Positions 44,959 to 54,080 are shown, numbered from the stretch's first letter. The stretch is 64,000 nt of DNA from CAUPWF01 sp036656615 (GCA_036656615.1 JAVXHY010000002.1:1-64000), one strand, 5' to 3'. A program made the numbers and translations. Notes: a model not told the origin generated them from the sequence alone.

Positions 44959-45399
44959 ATGAATAAAAGCACACTAAATGTAAGCAGTATTTCTGAAGGT
45001 TTTGTATTAGACCATATTGAAGCGGGAAAAAGCATGGACATCTATCGTTATCTACATTTAGATAACTTGGATTGTTGTGTGGCTATTATAAAAAATGCTA
45101 AAAGCAATAAAATGGGTAAAAAAGACATTATGAAAATCGAATGTCCTATTGATATTATAGATTTAGATATATTAGGCTTTATCGACCATAATATTACTAT
45201 TAATATTATACAAAAAGAACAAATTGTAGAAAAAAAACGCCTCGAACTTCCAAAGCAAATTACCAATGTGATTAAATGCAAGAATCCACGTTGTATTACT
45301 TCCATTGAGCAAGAGTTGGATCATATCTTTGTATTAACCAATCCGGAAGAACAAATTTACCGCTGTAAATATTGCGAAGAAAAATATGAAGGAAAATAA
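44959..45399 (+). CDS. pyrI: Aspartate carbamoyltransferase regulatory subunit
   Basis: 146 residues from the ATG at 44959 (AGGAG seven bases upstream); an ATG eleven codons earlier overlaps pyrB and has no better site. The zinc site is visible: Cys107, Cys112, Cys136 and Cys139. The N-terminal nucleotide-binding domain begins with Ile-Glu-Ala-Gly. The subunit binds the catalytic trimers and mediates feedback by nucleotides. Confidence 0.95.
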   Translation: MNKSTLNVSSISEGFVLDHIEAGKSMDIYRYLHLDNLDCCVAIIKNAKSNKMGKKDIMKIECPIDIIDLDILGFIDHNITINIIQKEQIVEKKRLELPKQITNVIKCKNPRCITSIEQELDHIFVLTNPEEQIYRCKYCEEKYEGK

Positions 45400-45413
45400 A
45401 AGCAATGATAATC

Positions 45414-45456
45414 AAACATAAGGATATAGACCAAAAAGGTCTATATCCTTATGTTT
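45414..45456. terminator. 19-bp perfect hairpin between pyrI and rnpB
   Basis: Arms 45414-45432 and 45438-45456 are perfectly complementary over 19 bp with a five-base loop (AAAAA on plus, TTTTT on minus). It lies between the 3' end of pyrI and the 3' end of rnpB and can serve both converging transcripts; the plus-strand side lacks a long T run. Confidence 0.75.
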
Positions 45457-45457
45457 A

Positions 45458-45813
45458 GCATGAAGCAAGACGGTAAGCCGGGTTATGTCGTGAATGATCA
45501 TCTATCTAGTTCTATTGTTGCCAATAGACTCCAGCAACCTACCTAAAGCGTGGCGGGCAGCCACATAGCTTTTATTCGGTTTTGCTTCGGATGGGGTTTA
45601 CATATGCCCTTCTTGTTACCAAGAAGGCGGTAGTCTCTTACACTGCCATTCCAACCTTACTTACCATGTGGTAAGCGGTATGTTTCTGTTGCACTGGCCT
45701 TGGAGTTGCCTCCACCGGACGTTATCCGGCATCCTGCCCTATGAAGCCCGGACTTTCCTCACCTGCGACCTTTCGGTACCTGCAGCTGCGATCATTTATC
45801 CTACTTCCATGCC
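45458..45813 (-). ncRNA. rnpB: RNase P RNA
   Basis: On the minus strand the 5' part contains GAGGAAAGTCCGGGCT, the universal P4/CR-I element, and the 3' part has ACATAACCCGGCTTACCG, its partner. The ends can pair as P1 (GCATGGAAG with CTTCATGC), which sets the limits at about 45813 and 45458, roughly 356 nt. The fold is probably bacterial type A because a P6-type pairing region appears retained, but I did not fold it. The RNA matures tRNA 5' ends. It has its own promoter and a strong hairpin behind it. Confidence 0.95.
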
Positions 45814-45820
45814 TTTTGTG

Positions 45821-45849
45821 ATTCTATCACGTAGCGGATAAGTTGTAAA
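45821..45849 (-). promoter_or_regulatory. Promoter of rnpB
   Basis: On the minus strand TTTACA (45844-45849), 17-bp spacer and TAGAAT (45821-45826); both hexamers match consensus at five of six positions. The expected start falls near the 5' end of the RNase P RNA. Confidence 0.75.
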
Positions 45850-45857
45850 GTGGTTTC

Positions 45858-46337
45858 TTAGTTTTGTATACCCTCATCCATCATTAGATTGGTCCCATCT
45901 GCTGCTGTAGTAGCTAAGGTATCGCATCTTTCGTTTTGTGCATGTCCATCATGACCTTTTACCCATATGAATTGCACGGTATGTAATTCCTTGGCTTTCA
46001 AGAGTCTCTTCCACAAATCTATATTCTTCACAGGTCCACTTTTTCCCCTGTTCCAATTCTTTTTCACCCAGCCATCAATCCACTTCTGATTAAATGCATC
46101 TACCACGTATTTAGAATCCGAATAAAGCTCAATATCACACGGACGATTTAATGCTTCTAGTCCTGCAATTGCAGCCATTAATTCCATTCGATTATTCGTT
46201 GTCTTTTGATAGCCGCCAGAAAGTTCTTTCGTATGAAGTTCTCCCTTAGCATCCATATATTCTATGACGGTTCCATAGCCACCAGGTCCATTAGGATTAC
46301 CTCTAGCTGCACCATCTGTATAGATTTTTACATGCAT
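45858..46337 (-). CDS. rnhA: Ribonuclease HI
   Basis: 159 residues, standard length. Catalytic carboxylates are D8, E52, D74 and D139, with His129 in the handle region (Lys-Gly-His-Asp-Gly-His). It degrades RNA in RNA-DNA hybrids. GAGGAGG precedes the ATG. It is downstream of the metallo-hydrolase gene, from which it is separated by a small GC-rich-ended hairpin. Confidence 0.96.
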   Translation of the reverse strand: MHVKIYTDGAARGNPNGPGGYGTVIEYMDAKGELHTKELSGGYQKTTNNRMELMAAIAGLEALNRPCDIELYSDSKYVVDAFNQKWIDGWVKKNWNRGKSGPVKNIDLWKRLLKAKELHTVQFIWVKGHDGHAQNERCDTLATTAADGTNLMMDEGIQN

Positions 46338-46359
46338 ATAATACCTCCTCTTATATAAT

Positions 46360-46385
46360 GGGGATGATATAATTATAAAATCCCC
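46360..46385 (-). terminator. Possible terminator after the metallo-hydrolase gene
   Basis: Arms GGGGAT (46360-46365) and ATCCCC (46380-46385) flank an AT-rich 14-nt loop, starting three bases after the stop codon; the following sequence is ATTATAT on the minus strand. Weak but well placed. Confidence 0.4.
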
Positions 46386-46387
46386 AA

Positions 46388-47104
46388 TTATTCAAATTCA
46401 AATTCTTGCCCTTCTTTCTCTATCACCATTAAATGCTCCTTATACACTTGTGCAAAAGGCTCTGTTAGCAATTGATTGCATATGTTATAATCATTCCAAA
46501 AATGCATAGGAAATGCCCATGTAGTTTTTGTATGTCTCATAAAATAATCTATGCCATAGGCATAAGCATTTTCTAATCGAGAATCCAAAGGTAAAAAAGC
46601 AAAATCTATGGTTTCATCTGCAAGCTTATTGATTTCATATTGGAATTTTCGTTTCATCATTTCATTAAATATATCATTTTCCTGATTCCAATGCCACCAG
46701 TTCAAATCCCCCCCATGATAGATGCAAAGATCTGTTGTGTGAATAAGAAATGCAACTCCTTCATCAGTAGAACGCAATGTTCTCACTTGACAGTCCCCAA
46801 TAGTCTGCACTTCATTAGGCCCCATAAATGTAATTTGATTTGCCATGACCATAGCTGCTTCTTTAGACTTCACAACAGACTTGTTAATATCATCAGATAA
46901 AATAAATTGGATAGGAGTTCCTTCTTTTGTAATTTGAAAAATCTTCTTTTTAAAATGGTCAAAATGGGTATGACTTGCAAATATATATAAATCTTTTTCT
47001 TTTGAAAACTCAGGAAGCGTTCCTTTATAGTAATCAAATATAAATACTGCATTCCTTGTTTCAATCATGTAACCACTATGAGAAATATAAGTTACTTTAT
47101 TCAT
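46388..47104 (-). CDS. Metallo-beta-lactamase fold hydrolase
   Basis: 238 residues from the ATG at 47104 (GGAG nine bases upstream); the upstream extension to 47272 would run into the sirC-like gene. The metal motif is Ser-His-Thr-His-Phe-Asp-His at residues 44-50. It resembles the UlaG/YtkL-like branch of the superfamily (short N-terminus starting directly with a Ser-Gly-Tyr-Met strand). Substrate unknown. It follows a precorrin-2 dehydrogenase-like gene with one base between, so the two are probably co-expressed. Confidence 0.8.
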   Translation of the reverse strand: MNKVTYISHSGYMIETRNAVFIFDYYKGTLPEFSKEKDLYIFASHTHFDHFKKKIFQITKEGTPIQFILSDDINKSVVKSKEAAMVMANQITFMGPNEVQTIGDCQVRTLRSTDEGVAFLIHTTDLCIYHGGDLNWWHWNQENDIFNEMMKRKFQYEINKLADETIDFAFLPLDSRLENAYAYGIDYFMRHTKTTWAFPMHFWNDYNICNQLLTEPFAQVYKEHLMVIEKEGQEFEFE

Positions 47105-47105
47105 A

Positions 47106-47603
47106 TTATAACACTCCGTCTTCTTGCAGGTGAAGGCTTTTTCTAATATTATTGGCAGCTTGCGCCACTTGTGTATGATTACTTCCATTTCCAGTAATGC
47201 CGACCACAACATGATCTGTTTGTATAATAGCGGGAAAATAGAAATCGCACAGGCTGTGATTCGAGGCAACATTTACCAAAATACCGCGTTCTTTACAAAG
47301 CAAATATATCCATTCATTTAACGAAGTATTATCCGTTGCGGCTATGACCATATCTATACCTTCTGTTAAATCTGATTCTGTAAAATCTTTCTTCTGTAAG
47401 CGAATTTCACCTCGATGACATAATTGATTCATTTCAGAATAAGTCTCTTTGGGTATATCCTTTGTTATTACACGAATGGAGGCACCAAAAGAACGCAAAG
47501 ATGTAATGCGTCGAAGTGCAACCTTTCCAGCTCCAACTATTAAGATTTGTTTTTCACAGATATTTATAAATAATGGGAAAAATCGTTGATTTTCATGCTC
47601 CAT
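47106..47603 (-). CDS. Precorrin-2 dehydrogenase (siroheme synthase N-terminal type)
   Basis: 165 residues with a Rossmann nucleotide-binding motif GAGKVA at 24-29 and the family segments Pro-Leu-Phe-Ile-Asn-Ile and Ala-Ala-Thr-Asp-Asn. It corresponds to the CysG-N/SirC/Met8 domain that oxidises precorrin-2 to sirohydrochlorin with NAD. It lacks a methyltransferase part. GGAGT precedes the ATG. It is in a small patch with cobalamin-related genes. Confidence 0.88.
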   Translation of the reverse strand: MEHENQRFFPLFINICEKQILIVGAGKVALRRITSLRSFGASIRVITKDIPKETYSEMNQLCHRGEIRLQKKDFTESDLTEGIDMVIAATDNTSLNEWIYLLCKERGILVNVASNHSLCDFYFPAIIQTDHVVVGITGNGSNHTQVAQAANNIRKSLHLQEDGVL

Positions 47604-47638
47604 TATAGACTCCTTCCTTGCAGAATATCATCAGATAT

Positions 47639-47965
47639 TTACTTGAGCTTACTTCCAATCCCAGCAATAACACGATATACTTCCGTTGCTTCAGCAGCCA
47701 AATAACACCCTACTTGTCCTACTATATCCCGTAATTTCCGATCATTTTGTGAAATTGGAACCATTCCACACCCCATTTCATCCATTATAATCACTATATG
47801 GGGGTGGGTAGTTATCAATGTTTGGGTGTAAATGAAAGGATCTATACCATCCTTTACACATTGTTCTAACTGCAGATGATAGTCTTGAATCCTTGTATAA
47901 CTTGGGAAATAAGTCCTTGCATATTGTTCTTTTCCCTGTTGATAACCTCCCGTTATAAAGATCAT
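47639..47965 (-). CDS. Short CobU-like protein (adenosylcobinamide kinase family, reduced)
   Basis: 108 residues, against about 180 for CobU. The N-terminus Ile-Phe-Ile-Thr-Gly-Gly-Tyr-Gln-Gln-Gly-Lys corresponds to the CobU P-loop but has Gln where Ser is usual and Glu after the Lys. The C-terminal Arg-Asp-Ile-Val-Gly-Gln-Val and Val-Tyr-Arg-Val-Ile-Ala-Gly-Ile fit the family end. The middle, including the guanylylated His region, is largely missing. It may be a kinase-only or regulatory relative; activity is doubtful. AAAGGAGG precedes the ATG. Confidence 0.7.
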   Translation of the reverse strand: MIFITGGYQQGKEQYARTYFPSYTRIQDYHLQLEQCVKDGIDPFIYTQTLITTHPHIVIIMDEMGCGMVPISQNDRKLRDIVGQVGCYLAAEATEVYRVIAGIGSKLK

Positions 47966-47977
47966 ATTAGGCCTCCT

Positions 47978-48655
47978 TTAGATAAACATTGATAAAATTA
48001 CGGTAATAATTCCCGCAACACCAATGGCAACACCACTGACTGCACCCTCTATTTCTCCCATTTCAATTGCTTTGGTGGTTCCAATGGCATGACTGGCTGT
48101 TCCCATTCCAACTCCAATAGCTATCGGATCCGTAATATGTAAGATTTTTATGAAAAGAGGATTAATCATTGCGCCTAAGACTCCACAAATCAAAACTGCC
48201 AGCATGGTTACAGATGTAATTCCACCTAATTGAGCTGATAAGTCAATTGCAATGGCTGTAGTTACGGATTTGGGTAACAATGAAAGTATAAGCTCCTTTC
48301 GAACATGACAAATATGACAAAGTGCAACCACACTGACCATAGACAGCAGGCTTCCAGCAAAACATCCACAGACAATTGGTATAAACTGTTCTTTTAGAAT
48401 CTTTCTTTTCCTATAAATGGATAATCCCAAAGCTGCCGTAGCAGGAGTAATCAATAATCCAATACAAATACCACCATTCATATAATCCTCATAGGAAATA
48501 CCAAGAAGTTTCATCACAGTTACAGATAGTATAATAGCAATCAGAAGAGGGTTCACCATAGGAGAATGAAATCGTTCATATAATTTCACACCAATCATAT
48601 AGGTTGAAATCGTCAGAAAAACACCAAATAAGGGATTAGAAAAAATGTTATTCAT
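47978..48655 (-). CDS. lrgB: LrgB/CidB family membrane protein
   Basis: 225 residues, about six to seven hydrophobic helices, with the family segments Asn-Pro-Leu near the start and Gly-Thr-Ala-Ser-His-Ala-Ile-Gly-Thr-Thr-Lys-Ala near the C-terminus. LrgAB/CidAB proteins are holin/antiholin-like and have been linked to murein hydrolase control and to pyruvate or glycolate movement. Its start overlaps the lrgA-like stop by eight bases. Confidence 0.9.
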   Translation of the reverse strand: MNNIFSNPLFGVFLTISTYMIGVKLYERFHSPMVNPLLIAIILSVTVMKLLGISYEDYMNGGICIGLLITPATAALGLSIYRKRKILKEQFIPIVCGCFAGSLLSMVSVVALCHICHVRKELILSLLPKSVTTAIAIDLSAQLGGITSVTMLAVLICGVLGAMINPLFIKILHITDPIAIGVGMGTASHAIGTTKAIEMGEIEGAVSGVAIGVAGIITVILSMFI

Positions 48656-49013
48656 GATGTTTCAACCTCCTTAATAACTTGGTCACAAACAAGACTGTAA
48701 AACAGGTTCCAACAAAAGTGATAATAAGTGATAAAATTACAATTCCTAAAATCAAAAATAATTGACCCTTTAGTGAACCCAATTCTTCAAAGATACCTAT
48801 TCCAGCTGGAACAAAAAACAGCGCCATAGATCCTAAAAAGAAGTCGGACACTTCTTTGATTTGTTCTTCTTTTATCATATTGGTCATAAGTAAAAAAGCA
48901 ATTAAAATTAAACCAATTACACTTCCAGGAAATGCAAAAGGCAACACAGATGAAAGCAACTGTCCCACAAAACAGATTCCAAAAATAATCGCCATTTGTT
49001 TTATCAACTTCAT
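48648..49013 (-). CDS. lrgA: CidA/LrgA family membrane protein
   Basis: 121 residues with four hydrophobic helices and the family pattern Leu-Pro-Phe-Ala-Phe-Pro-Gly-Ser-Val-Ile-Gly-Leu, Phe-Phe-Val-Pro-Ala-Gly-Ile-Gly. Holin-like partner of LrgB. It lies 11 bases after cobT on the same strand, an unusual neighbour. Confidence 0.92.
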   Translation of the reverse strand: MKLIKQMAIIFGICFVGQLLSSVLPFAFPGSVIGLILIAFLLMTNMIKEEQIKEVSDFFLGSMALFFVPAGIGIFEELGSLKGQLFLILGIVILSLIITFVGTCFTVLFVTKLLRRLKHHE

Positions 49014-49024
49014 ATTATCTCTCC

Positions 49025-50080
49025 CTAATGACAGCCCATTGGCTGATAAGGTTCTATTTTTATATCTTCAAAGGTACTCATTTGGGTATAGACATCATAT
49101 GCCATATCCAAAAGAGGCATGAGGGCAATGGCTCCAGTTCCCTCACCAAGCTTCATATTACAATCTAGGCATGGAGACATATACATTTGCTCCATCAGTT
49201 TTTGCATAGCTGGTTCTAGAGACATGTGAGATGGGATGGCATAGCTTCGAATCAAGCTACTTAGTTTGCTTGCTGTAAATGCAGCAACAGCAGAAATAAA
49301 CCCATCTATAATAACAGGCATGCCAAGTGCTGCCCCACCTAAGAAAACCCCAACAAGCCCTGCAATATCCAGACCACCTACTTTTGATAATACATCCAAA
49401 GGATCCTTGGCATCTGGATGATTAACAGCAATGGCTTTTTCTATGATTTCTATTTTATGTTTGAATCCTGCAAAGGTTAAGCCAGCACCTTTTCCAGTTA
49501 CCGATTCTACTGTTGTTCCCAATAAGACAGAAGCCATAGCACTGCTAGTAGAGGTATTTCCAATACCCATTTCACCAGTTGCCAGTATCGTATAGCCCTG
49601 GTCTTTACAATCTTTTGCTGCCTGAATCCCAACTTCTATAGCTTGGATAGCTTCCGTTCTTGTCATGGCAGGTTCAAGTGCCATATTTTTTGTTCCCAAA
49701 GCAATTTTTCTGTTTGCAATTTTAGTTTCTGTCTGTACCCCAATATCAATAGGAAATAGATCGACCCCTGCTCTCTTTGCCATAATACAGGCTGTGGTAG
49801 CACCGGAAGCAAAATTATCTGCAACAATCCTGGTAACACTGCTATCGGTCTGAGTGACACCTTCTGCTACTACTCCGTTATCTGCACACATAACAATCAA
49901 TGCTTTTTTATGGAGTTGAACTTGCTCCGTACCCATAATTCCGGCAATCTGCATAAAGATTTCTTCTAATTTACCCAAGCTTCCTATTGGCTTTGCAATC
50001 TGGTTCCATTGATTCTTGCAAGCCGTCATTGCTTCTGCATTTAATGGCTTAATCATCTTTATAGTTGTTTCTAAATTCAT
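49025..50080 (-). CDS. cobT: Nicotinate-nucleotide-dimethylbenzimidazole phosphoribosyltransferase
   Basis: 351 residues from the ATG at 50080 (AGGAG eight bases upstream); the reading from 50182 overlaps the threonine aldolase gene. The N-terminus has Lys-Pro-Ile-Gly-Ser-Leu-Gly, a conserved patch reads Cys-Ala-Asp-Asn-Gly-Val, and the end carries the catalytic-glutamate segment Leu-Gly-Glu-Gly-Thr-Gly-Ala. It activates the lower-ligand base of cobalamin. No cobalamin riboswitch is visible upstream. Confidence 0.95.
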   Translation of the reverse strand: MNLETTIKMIKPLNAEAMTACKNQWNQIAKPIGSLGKLEEIFMQIAGIMGTEQVQLHKKALIVMCADNGVVAEGVTQTDSSVTRIVADNFASGATTACIMAKRAGVDLFPIDIGVQTETKIANRKIALGTKNMALEPAMTRTEAIQAIEVGIQAAKDCKDQGYTILATGEMGIGNTSTSSAMASVLLGTTVESVTGKGAGLTFAGFKHKIEIIEKAIAVNHPDAKDPLDVLSKVGGLDIAGLVGVFLGGAALGMPVIIDGFISAVAAFTASKLSSLIRSYAIPSHMSLEPAMQKLMEQMYMSPCLDCNMKLGEGTGAIALMPLLDMAYDVYTQMSTFEDIKIEPYQPMGCH

Positions 50081-50091
50081 TATGGCATCTC

Positions 50092-51120
50092 CTATCTCAT
50101 ATCGTTTAGTAATGCAACGATATCCTCCTGCTTGGTTGCCCAACTGGTACAGATACGTATCACAGAATGTGTAGCATCCCATGTCCCTTGCAGGCTATAG
50201 CAATACTTCTTTTTTAATTGATCTAATCGTTCATTTTCTACTATAATAAATTGTTGGTTTGTGCTGCTTTCTATGAAAAAAGAATATCCGGCCTCTATCA
50301 GCCCTTTCTTTAACAGCATCGCCATGTCTACTCCATGCTGAGCCATTTCAAAATAAAGCCCATCTTTAAATAATTCCAAGAACTGAATACCAAGGAGTCT
50401 GCCTTTTGCAAGCATACCACCTTTCTGCTTAATAATATAACGAAAATCTTCTTTCAGCGCTTCATTACGAATGACCAAAGCTTCTCCAAACAATGCACCA
50501 ACCTTAGTTCCACCAATATAGAACACATCACAAAGTCTAGCAATAGATGGCAGATCCAGGTCATTATCACTGGCACAAAGCCCATATCCAAGTCTGGCAC
50601 CATCCATAAATAAATATAAATGACAGGCGTCACAAACTTTACGTAATGCTTCCAATTCTTGCTTTGAATAAATGGTTCCTATTTCTGTTGGATTTGATAT
50701 ATATACCATCTTTGGCTGTGCAATATGCTCATGAGTCTCATCCTTCCAATGGGCATCATATACCGTCTGTACCTGTGCTGCGGTGAGCTTTCCATCTGCA
50801 CTTTCCACGGCCATTGCTTTATGTCCAGTGGCTTCAATTGCTCCTGTTTCATGAACACAGATATGACCGGTATGTGCAGAAATAGCACATTGATGAGTAC
50901 GTAGTGCAGCAGAGATTACGGTGAGATTCGTCTGGGTACCCCCAACTAGAAAATGAACATCAAGCTGCGGATCTTCACATAATTGTTTGATTGCATCTGC
51001 TGCTTTTTGACAATATTTATCCTCTCCATACCCAGGAGTCTGCTCCATATTGGTCTCTACTAATTGTTTTAGAATTCGTGGATGTGCACCTTCATTATAA
51101 TCACAATTGAATCGAATCAT
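50092..51120 (-). CDS. Low-specificity threonine aldolase family protein
   Basis: 342-residue PLP enzyme. The PLP lysine is Lys206 in Gly-Gly-Thr-Lys-Val-Gly, preceded by the Asp-Gly-Ala-Arg-Leu cofactor segment (173-177) and the His-Glu-Thr-Gly-Ala region. It cleaves threonine or allo-threonine to glycine and acetaldehyde. AAAGGAG precedes the ATG. It lies upstream of cobT, perhaps coincidentally, because threonine is also a precursor of the cobalamin aminopropanol linker. Confidence 0.9.
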   Translation of the reverse strand: MIRFNCDYNEGAHPRILKQLVETNMEQTPGYGEDKYCQKAADAIKQLCEDPQLDVHFLVGGTQTNLTVISAALRTHQCAISAHTGHICVHETGAIEATGHKAMAVESADGKLTAAQVQTVYDAHWKDETHEHIAQPKMVYISNPTEIGTIYSKQELEALRKVCDACHLYLFMDGARLGYGLCASDNDLDLPSIARLCDVFYIGGTKVGALFGEALVIRNEALKEDFRYIIKQKGGMLAKGRLLGIQFLELFKDGLYFEMAQHGVDMAMLLKKGLIEAGYSFFIESSTNQQFIIVENERLDQLKKKYCYSLQGTWDATHSVIRICTSWATKQEDIVALLNDMR

Positions 51121-51169
51121 AGTTGATATCTCCTTTTTATCTTTCTATTTCTTTATCAGTTATTATGGT

Positions 51170-52405
51170 CTAAATTTCATGTATAAATAATCCACTTCTA
51201 AGCTTCGGTTCAAACCATGTGGATTTTGGCGGCATCAGTCGTCCTAGATCTGCAACAGCAAATAACTCGTCCATTTCCGTTGGATACATCAGAAAAGCAA
51301 CTCCATCAACGGCATCTGCCTGTCTTTCTAATTCCTCTGCTTCATGGATGCCACCCAAAAAAGAAAGACGGGAATCCGTCTTAGGGTCCTCAATGCCAAA
51401 CAGCGCATTCAATACATAGGTCTGTAAAATAGATACATCCAAGTTCTTCACCGGGTCTGAAGACAATCGAAAGGGCTTCACGTTTAACTGATACCAGTCT
51501 TGTTCTAAATACATTCCAATCTGGTGCTTATGTAAGGGTCTGAATCGTTGCTTTCCAAAGGGTACGATCTCAAATGATTCCTTTAATCTATCCAAACATT
51601 CCTCCTTAGATAAGTTATTTCGATCCGAAATAATTCTATTATAATCTAAGATTTTCAGTTCATTACTGGGAAATAATACAGATAAAAAATAATTAAATTC
51701 CTCTTCTCCCGTAAAGTCTTGACAATTTTTTCGCATCTGCAAACCAACCTTTACTGCTGAAGCAGCTCGATGATGACCATCTGCAATATAGATCTCCGAA
51801 ATTTCACTAAACTCTAGATGTAATTGTTTCATTTGTTCTGGATTATCTATGATCCATACCTGATGAGTTACTTCGTCTGTAGTTTGAAAATGGTATACGG
51901 GCACCCCTTCCTTTACCTTAGAGACTACTTCTTCGATGGTCTCTGATTGTCTGTAGGTTAAGAAAATTGGTCCTGTTTGTGCATGACATGCTTCAATATG
52001 ACGAATACGATCTAATTCTTTTTCCAATCTTGTATTTTCATGTTTCTTAATCACACCCTTGATATAATCATCAATTGCCGCACAGGCTACAATCCCGGTC
52101 TGGCTGTGTCCATTTCTAGTTAACTGATATAAATAGAAGCAAGGACTTTCATCCTTTATAAAAATACCATTATTTCTTAATTCCTGTAATCGTTTTCCTG
52201 CATATTCATATACCTGTGGATCATATAAATCCAGTTCTACGGGGAGACCGGTTTCGCCCCTGTCAATAGACAAAAAAGAAAGAGGATGAAGCTCCACCTC
52301 TGTTCTTGCTTCTGCCCGATCATATACATCATAGGGAAGAGCTGCTACCTTGGCAGCTACCTCCGGATTTGGCCGGATTCCTCTAAATGCCTGTATCATA
52401 GCCAT
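51170..52405 (-). CDS. DUF1015 family protein
   Basis: 411 residues. The start Ala-Met-Ile-Gln-Ala-Phe-Arg-Gly-Ile-Arg-Pro and Ala-Ala-Leu-Pro-Tyr-Asp-Val-Tyr-Asp are diagnostic for DUF1015, as is Ile-Ala-Asp-Gly-His-His-Arg-Ala in the middle. The family often lies near serA/serC and has been linked to phosphoserine or HPr-like kinase chemistry, but the role here is not shown. AAGGAG precedes the ATG. Here it lies about 7 kb from serA. Confidence 0.92.
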   Translation of the reverse strand: MAMIQAFRGIRPNPEVAAKVAALPYDVYDRAEARTEVELHPLSFLSIDRGETGLPVELDLYDPQVYEYAGKRLQELRNNGIFIKDESPCFYLYQLTRNGHSQTGIVACAAIDDYIKGVIKKHENTRLEKELDRIRHIEACHAQTGPIFLTYRQSETIEEVVSKVKEGVPVYHFQTTDEVTHQVWIIDNPEQMKQLHLEFSEISEIYIADGHHRAASAVKVGLQMRKNCQDFTGEEEFNYFLSVLFPSNELKILDYNRIISDRNNLSKEECLDRLKESFEIVPFGKQRFRPLHKHQIGMYLEQDWYQLNVKPFRLSSDPVKNLDVSILQTYVLNALFGIEDPKTDSRLSFLGGIHEAEELERQADAVDGVAFLMYPTEMDELFAVADLGRLMPPKSTWFEPKLRSGLFIHEI

Positions 52406-52511
52406 ATCTATATCTCCTTCTTTCTATAAGTTCAATTTTTTTACAATATATAAATACTACCATAACTTTTAGTCAAAGTCTATTTTATTTTATGATTCGA
52501 ACCATGATAAA

Positions 52512-52549
52512 AGGCACTACAGCCCCCTGTATTCCTGACTGTAACGCCT
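52512..52549 (-). terminator. Terminator of spoIVA
   Basis: On the minus strand AGGCGTTACAG pairs with CTGTAGTGCCT (11 bp including two G-U pairs), followed by TTTTAT, starting about 25 bases after the spoIVA stop codon. Confidence 0.8.
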
Positions 52550-52574
52550 CTGTTATTTACAATTATTTATAAAT

Positions 52575-54047
52575 TTAAATAATGATACATACCATTCCAC
52601 CATTACTGTCATTTACGATTTTTTGCATGGTATCTTGTAATTTTATCTGACTTTCATCTGTAATAGCAGCCATTTTATTCCGCATACCATCGGATACTAA
52701 ATCTTGTATAGATTTGCCAAATATATTAGTATTCCAAATTCCACCCTCACTAGCAGCTTCATTCTTGATATACACGACTAGATCCTCCGCCTGCTTTTCA
52801 CTACCCACAATGGGGGCAATGTCCGTCTCAATATTTGCACGAATCATATGGATAGAGGGTGCCTCTGAATGGATTTTTACACCATATTTATTTCCCTGCT
52901 TAATCAGAATTGGGTCTTCTAGATGAATTTCATGCTGCAGGGGAGTCACCACTCCATACCCTTTCAGGCGCACCGAATCCATCGCATTTTGCACCTGTTC
53001 ATACTCTTTTTTCATAGCAGACATTTGTTTCAATAATTTCATTAATTCATATTCCCCTTGTAAAGATGTACCGGTCATTTCACTTAGAATTTCATAATAA
53101 TATCCTTCTATCATGTCTACTTTTACCCGTACACAACCTGTATGCATACAGATGTCTTCTATTTTAATCTGTTCTATATACTCACTTTCGATTTGTGGAC
53201 AGCCAGCTGATGCATCCTTAATCTGCAAAAGCTTACCCATCATTTCTTTAACCTGATGAAGTAAGTCTTGTTTGATTTTATGATCCCTTGCCAACATTTC
53301 TACCCATTTTGGTATGTAAAATTCAATCTCAGACACTGGAAATTCAAATAGAATGTGCTTCATAATTGTATGTATATCATCTTCTCTTAATTGCTCACAA
53401 TTAACAGCCATAGCCTTGACCTTATATCGCTCTTCTAGTTCTGATGCTTGATTTTTTGCTTCTTCACTGTATGGTCTTTGAGAATTTACAAGTACTACAA
53501 AAGGTTTTCCAATGGATTGTAATTCCCGAATCGTTTTTTCTTCTGGTTCTAGAAAGCTTTCTCTTGGCAAATCACCAATACTTCCGTCTGTCGTAATCAC
53601 AATTCCTATCGTTGCATGTTCATGGATGACTTTCCTAGTTCCAATAGCAGCAGCCTGGGTAAATGGAATTTCATAATCGAACCAAGGTGTTTTTACCTGA
53701 CGCTCCATTTCGTTTTCTATATGTCCTGAAGCGCCTTCAGCCATGTATCCTACACAATCAATTAAACGCACCTTTACTTCCACATCCCCATCTAAACGAA
53801 TTTGTGCTGCTTCCTTTGGAACGAACTTGGGTTCTGTAGTCATAATTGTTTTACCAGATGCAGATTGTGGCAATTCATCCCTTGTACGCATTTTACTGTG
53901 TTCATCTTCCATATTTGGAAGTACTAACAAGTCCATAAATCGCTTGATAAATGTTGATTTTCCAGTTCTCACAGGTCCTACAATACCTATATAGATTTCA
54001 CCGCCTGTACGAGCCTGCATATCCTTATATACATTAAAAGATTCCAT
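52575..54047 (-). CDS. spoIVA: Stage IV sporulation protein A
   Basis: 490 residues, typical length. The ATPase part has Walker A GPVRTGKS at 24-31 and Ile-Asp-Cys-Val-Gly-Tyr-Met as the Asp switch. SpoIVA polymerises on the forespore surface to form the coat basement layer. Its presence marks a spore-former. A possible sigma-E promoter precedes it and a good terminator follows. Confidence 0.97.
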   Translation of the reverse strand: MESFNVYKDMQARTGGEIYIGIVGPVRTGKSTFIKRFMDLLVLPNMEDEHSKMRTRDELPQSASGKTIMTTEPKFVPKEAAQIRLDGDVEVKVRLIDCVGYMAEGASGHIENEMERQVKTPWFDYEIPFTQAAAIGTRKVIHEHATIGIVITTDGSIGDLPRESFLEPEEKTIRELQSIGKPFVVLVNSQRPYSEEAKNQASELEERYKVKAMAVNCEQLREDDIHTIMKHILFEFPVSEIEFYIPKWVEMLARDHKIKQDLLHQVKEMMGKLLQIKDASAGCPQIESEYIEQIKIEDICMHTGCVRVKVDMIEGYYYEILSEMTGTSLQGEYELMKLLKQMSAMKKEYEQVQNAMDSVRLKGYGVVTPLQHEIHLEDPILIKQGNKYGVKIHSEAPSIHMIRANIETDIAPIVGSEKQAEDLVVYIKNEAASEGGIWNTNIFGKSIQDLVSDGMRNKMAAITDESQIKLQDTMQKIVNDSNGGMVCIII

Positions 54048-54080
54048 AATAATACCCCTTCCATAGTCATACGCTAGTAT

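Noticed and set aside
46380..47272. Longer start for the metallo-hydrolase
   Set aside because: The extra 56 residues overlap the precorrin-2 dehydrogenase gene and do not belong to the family.
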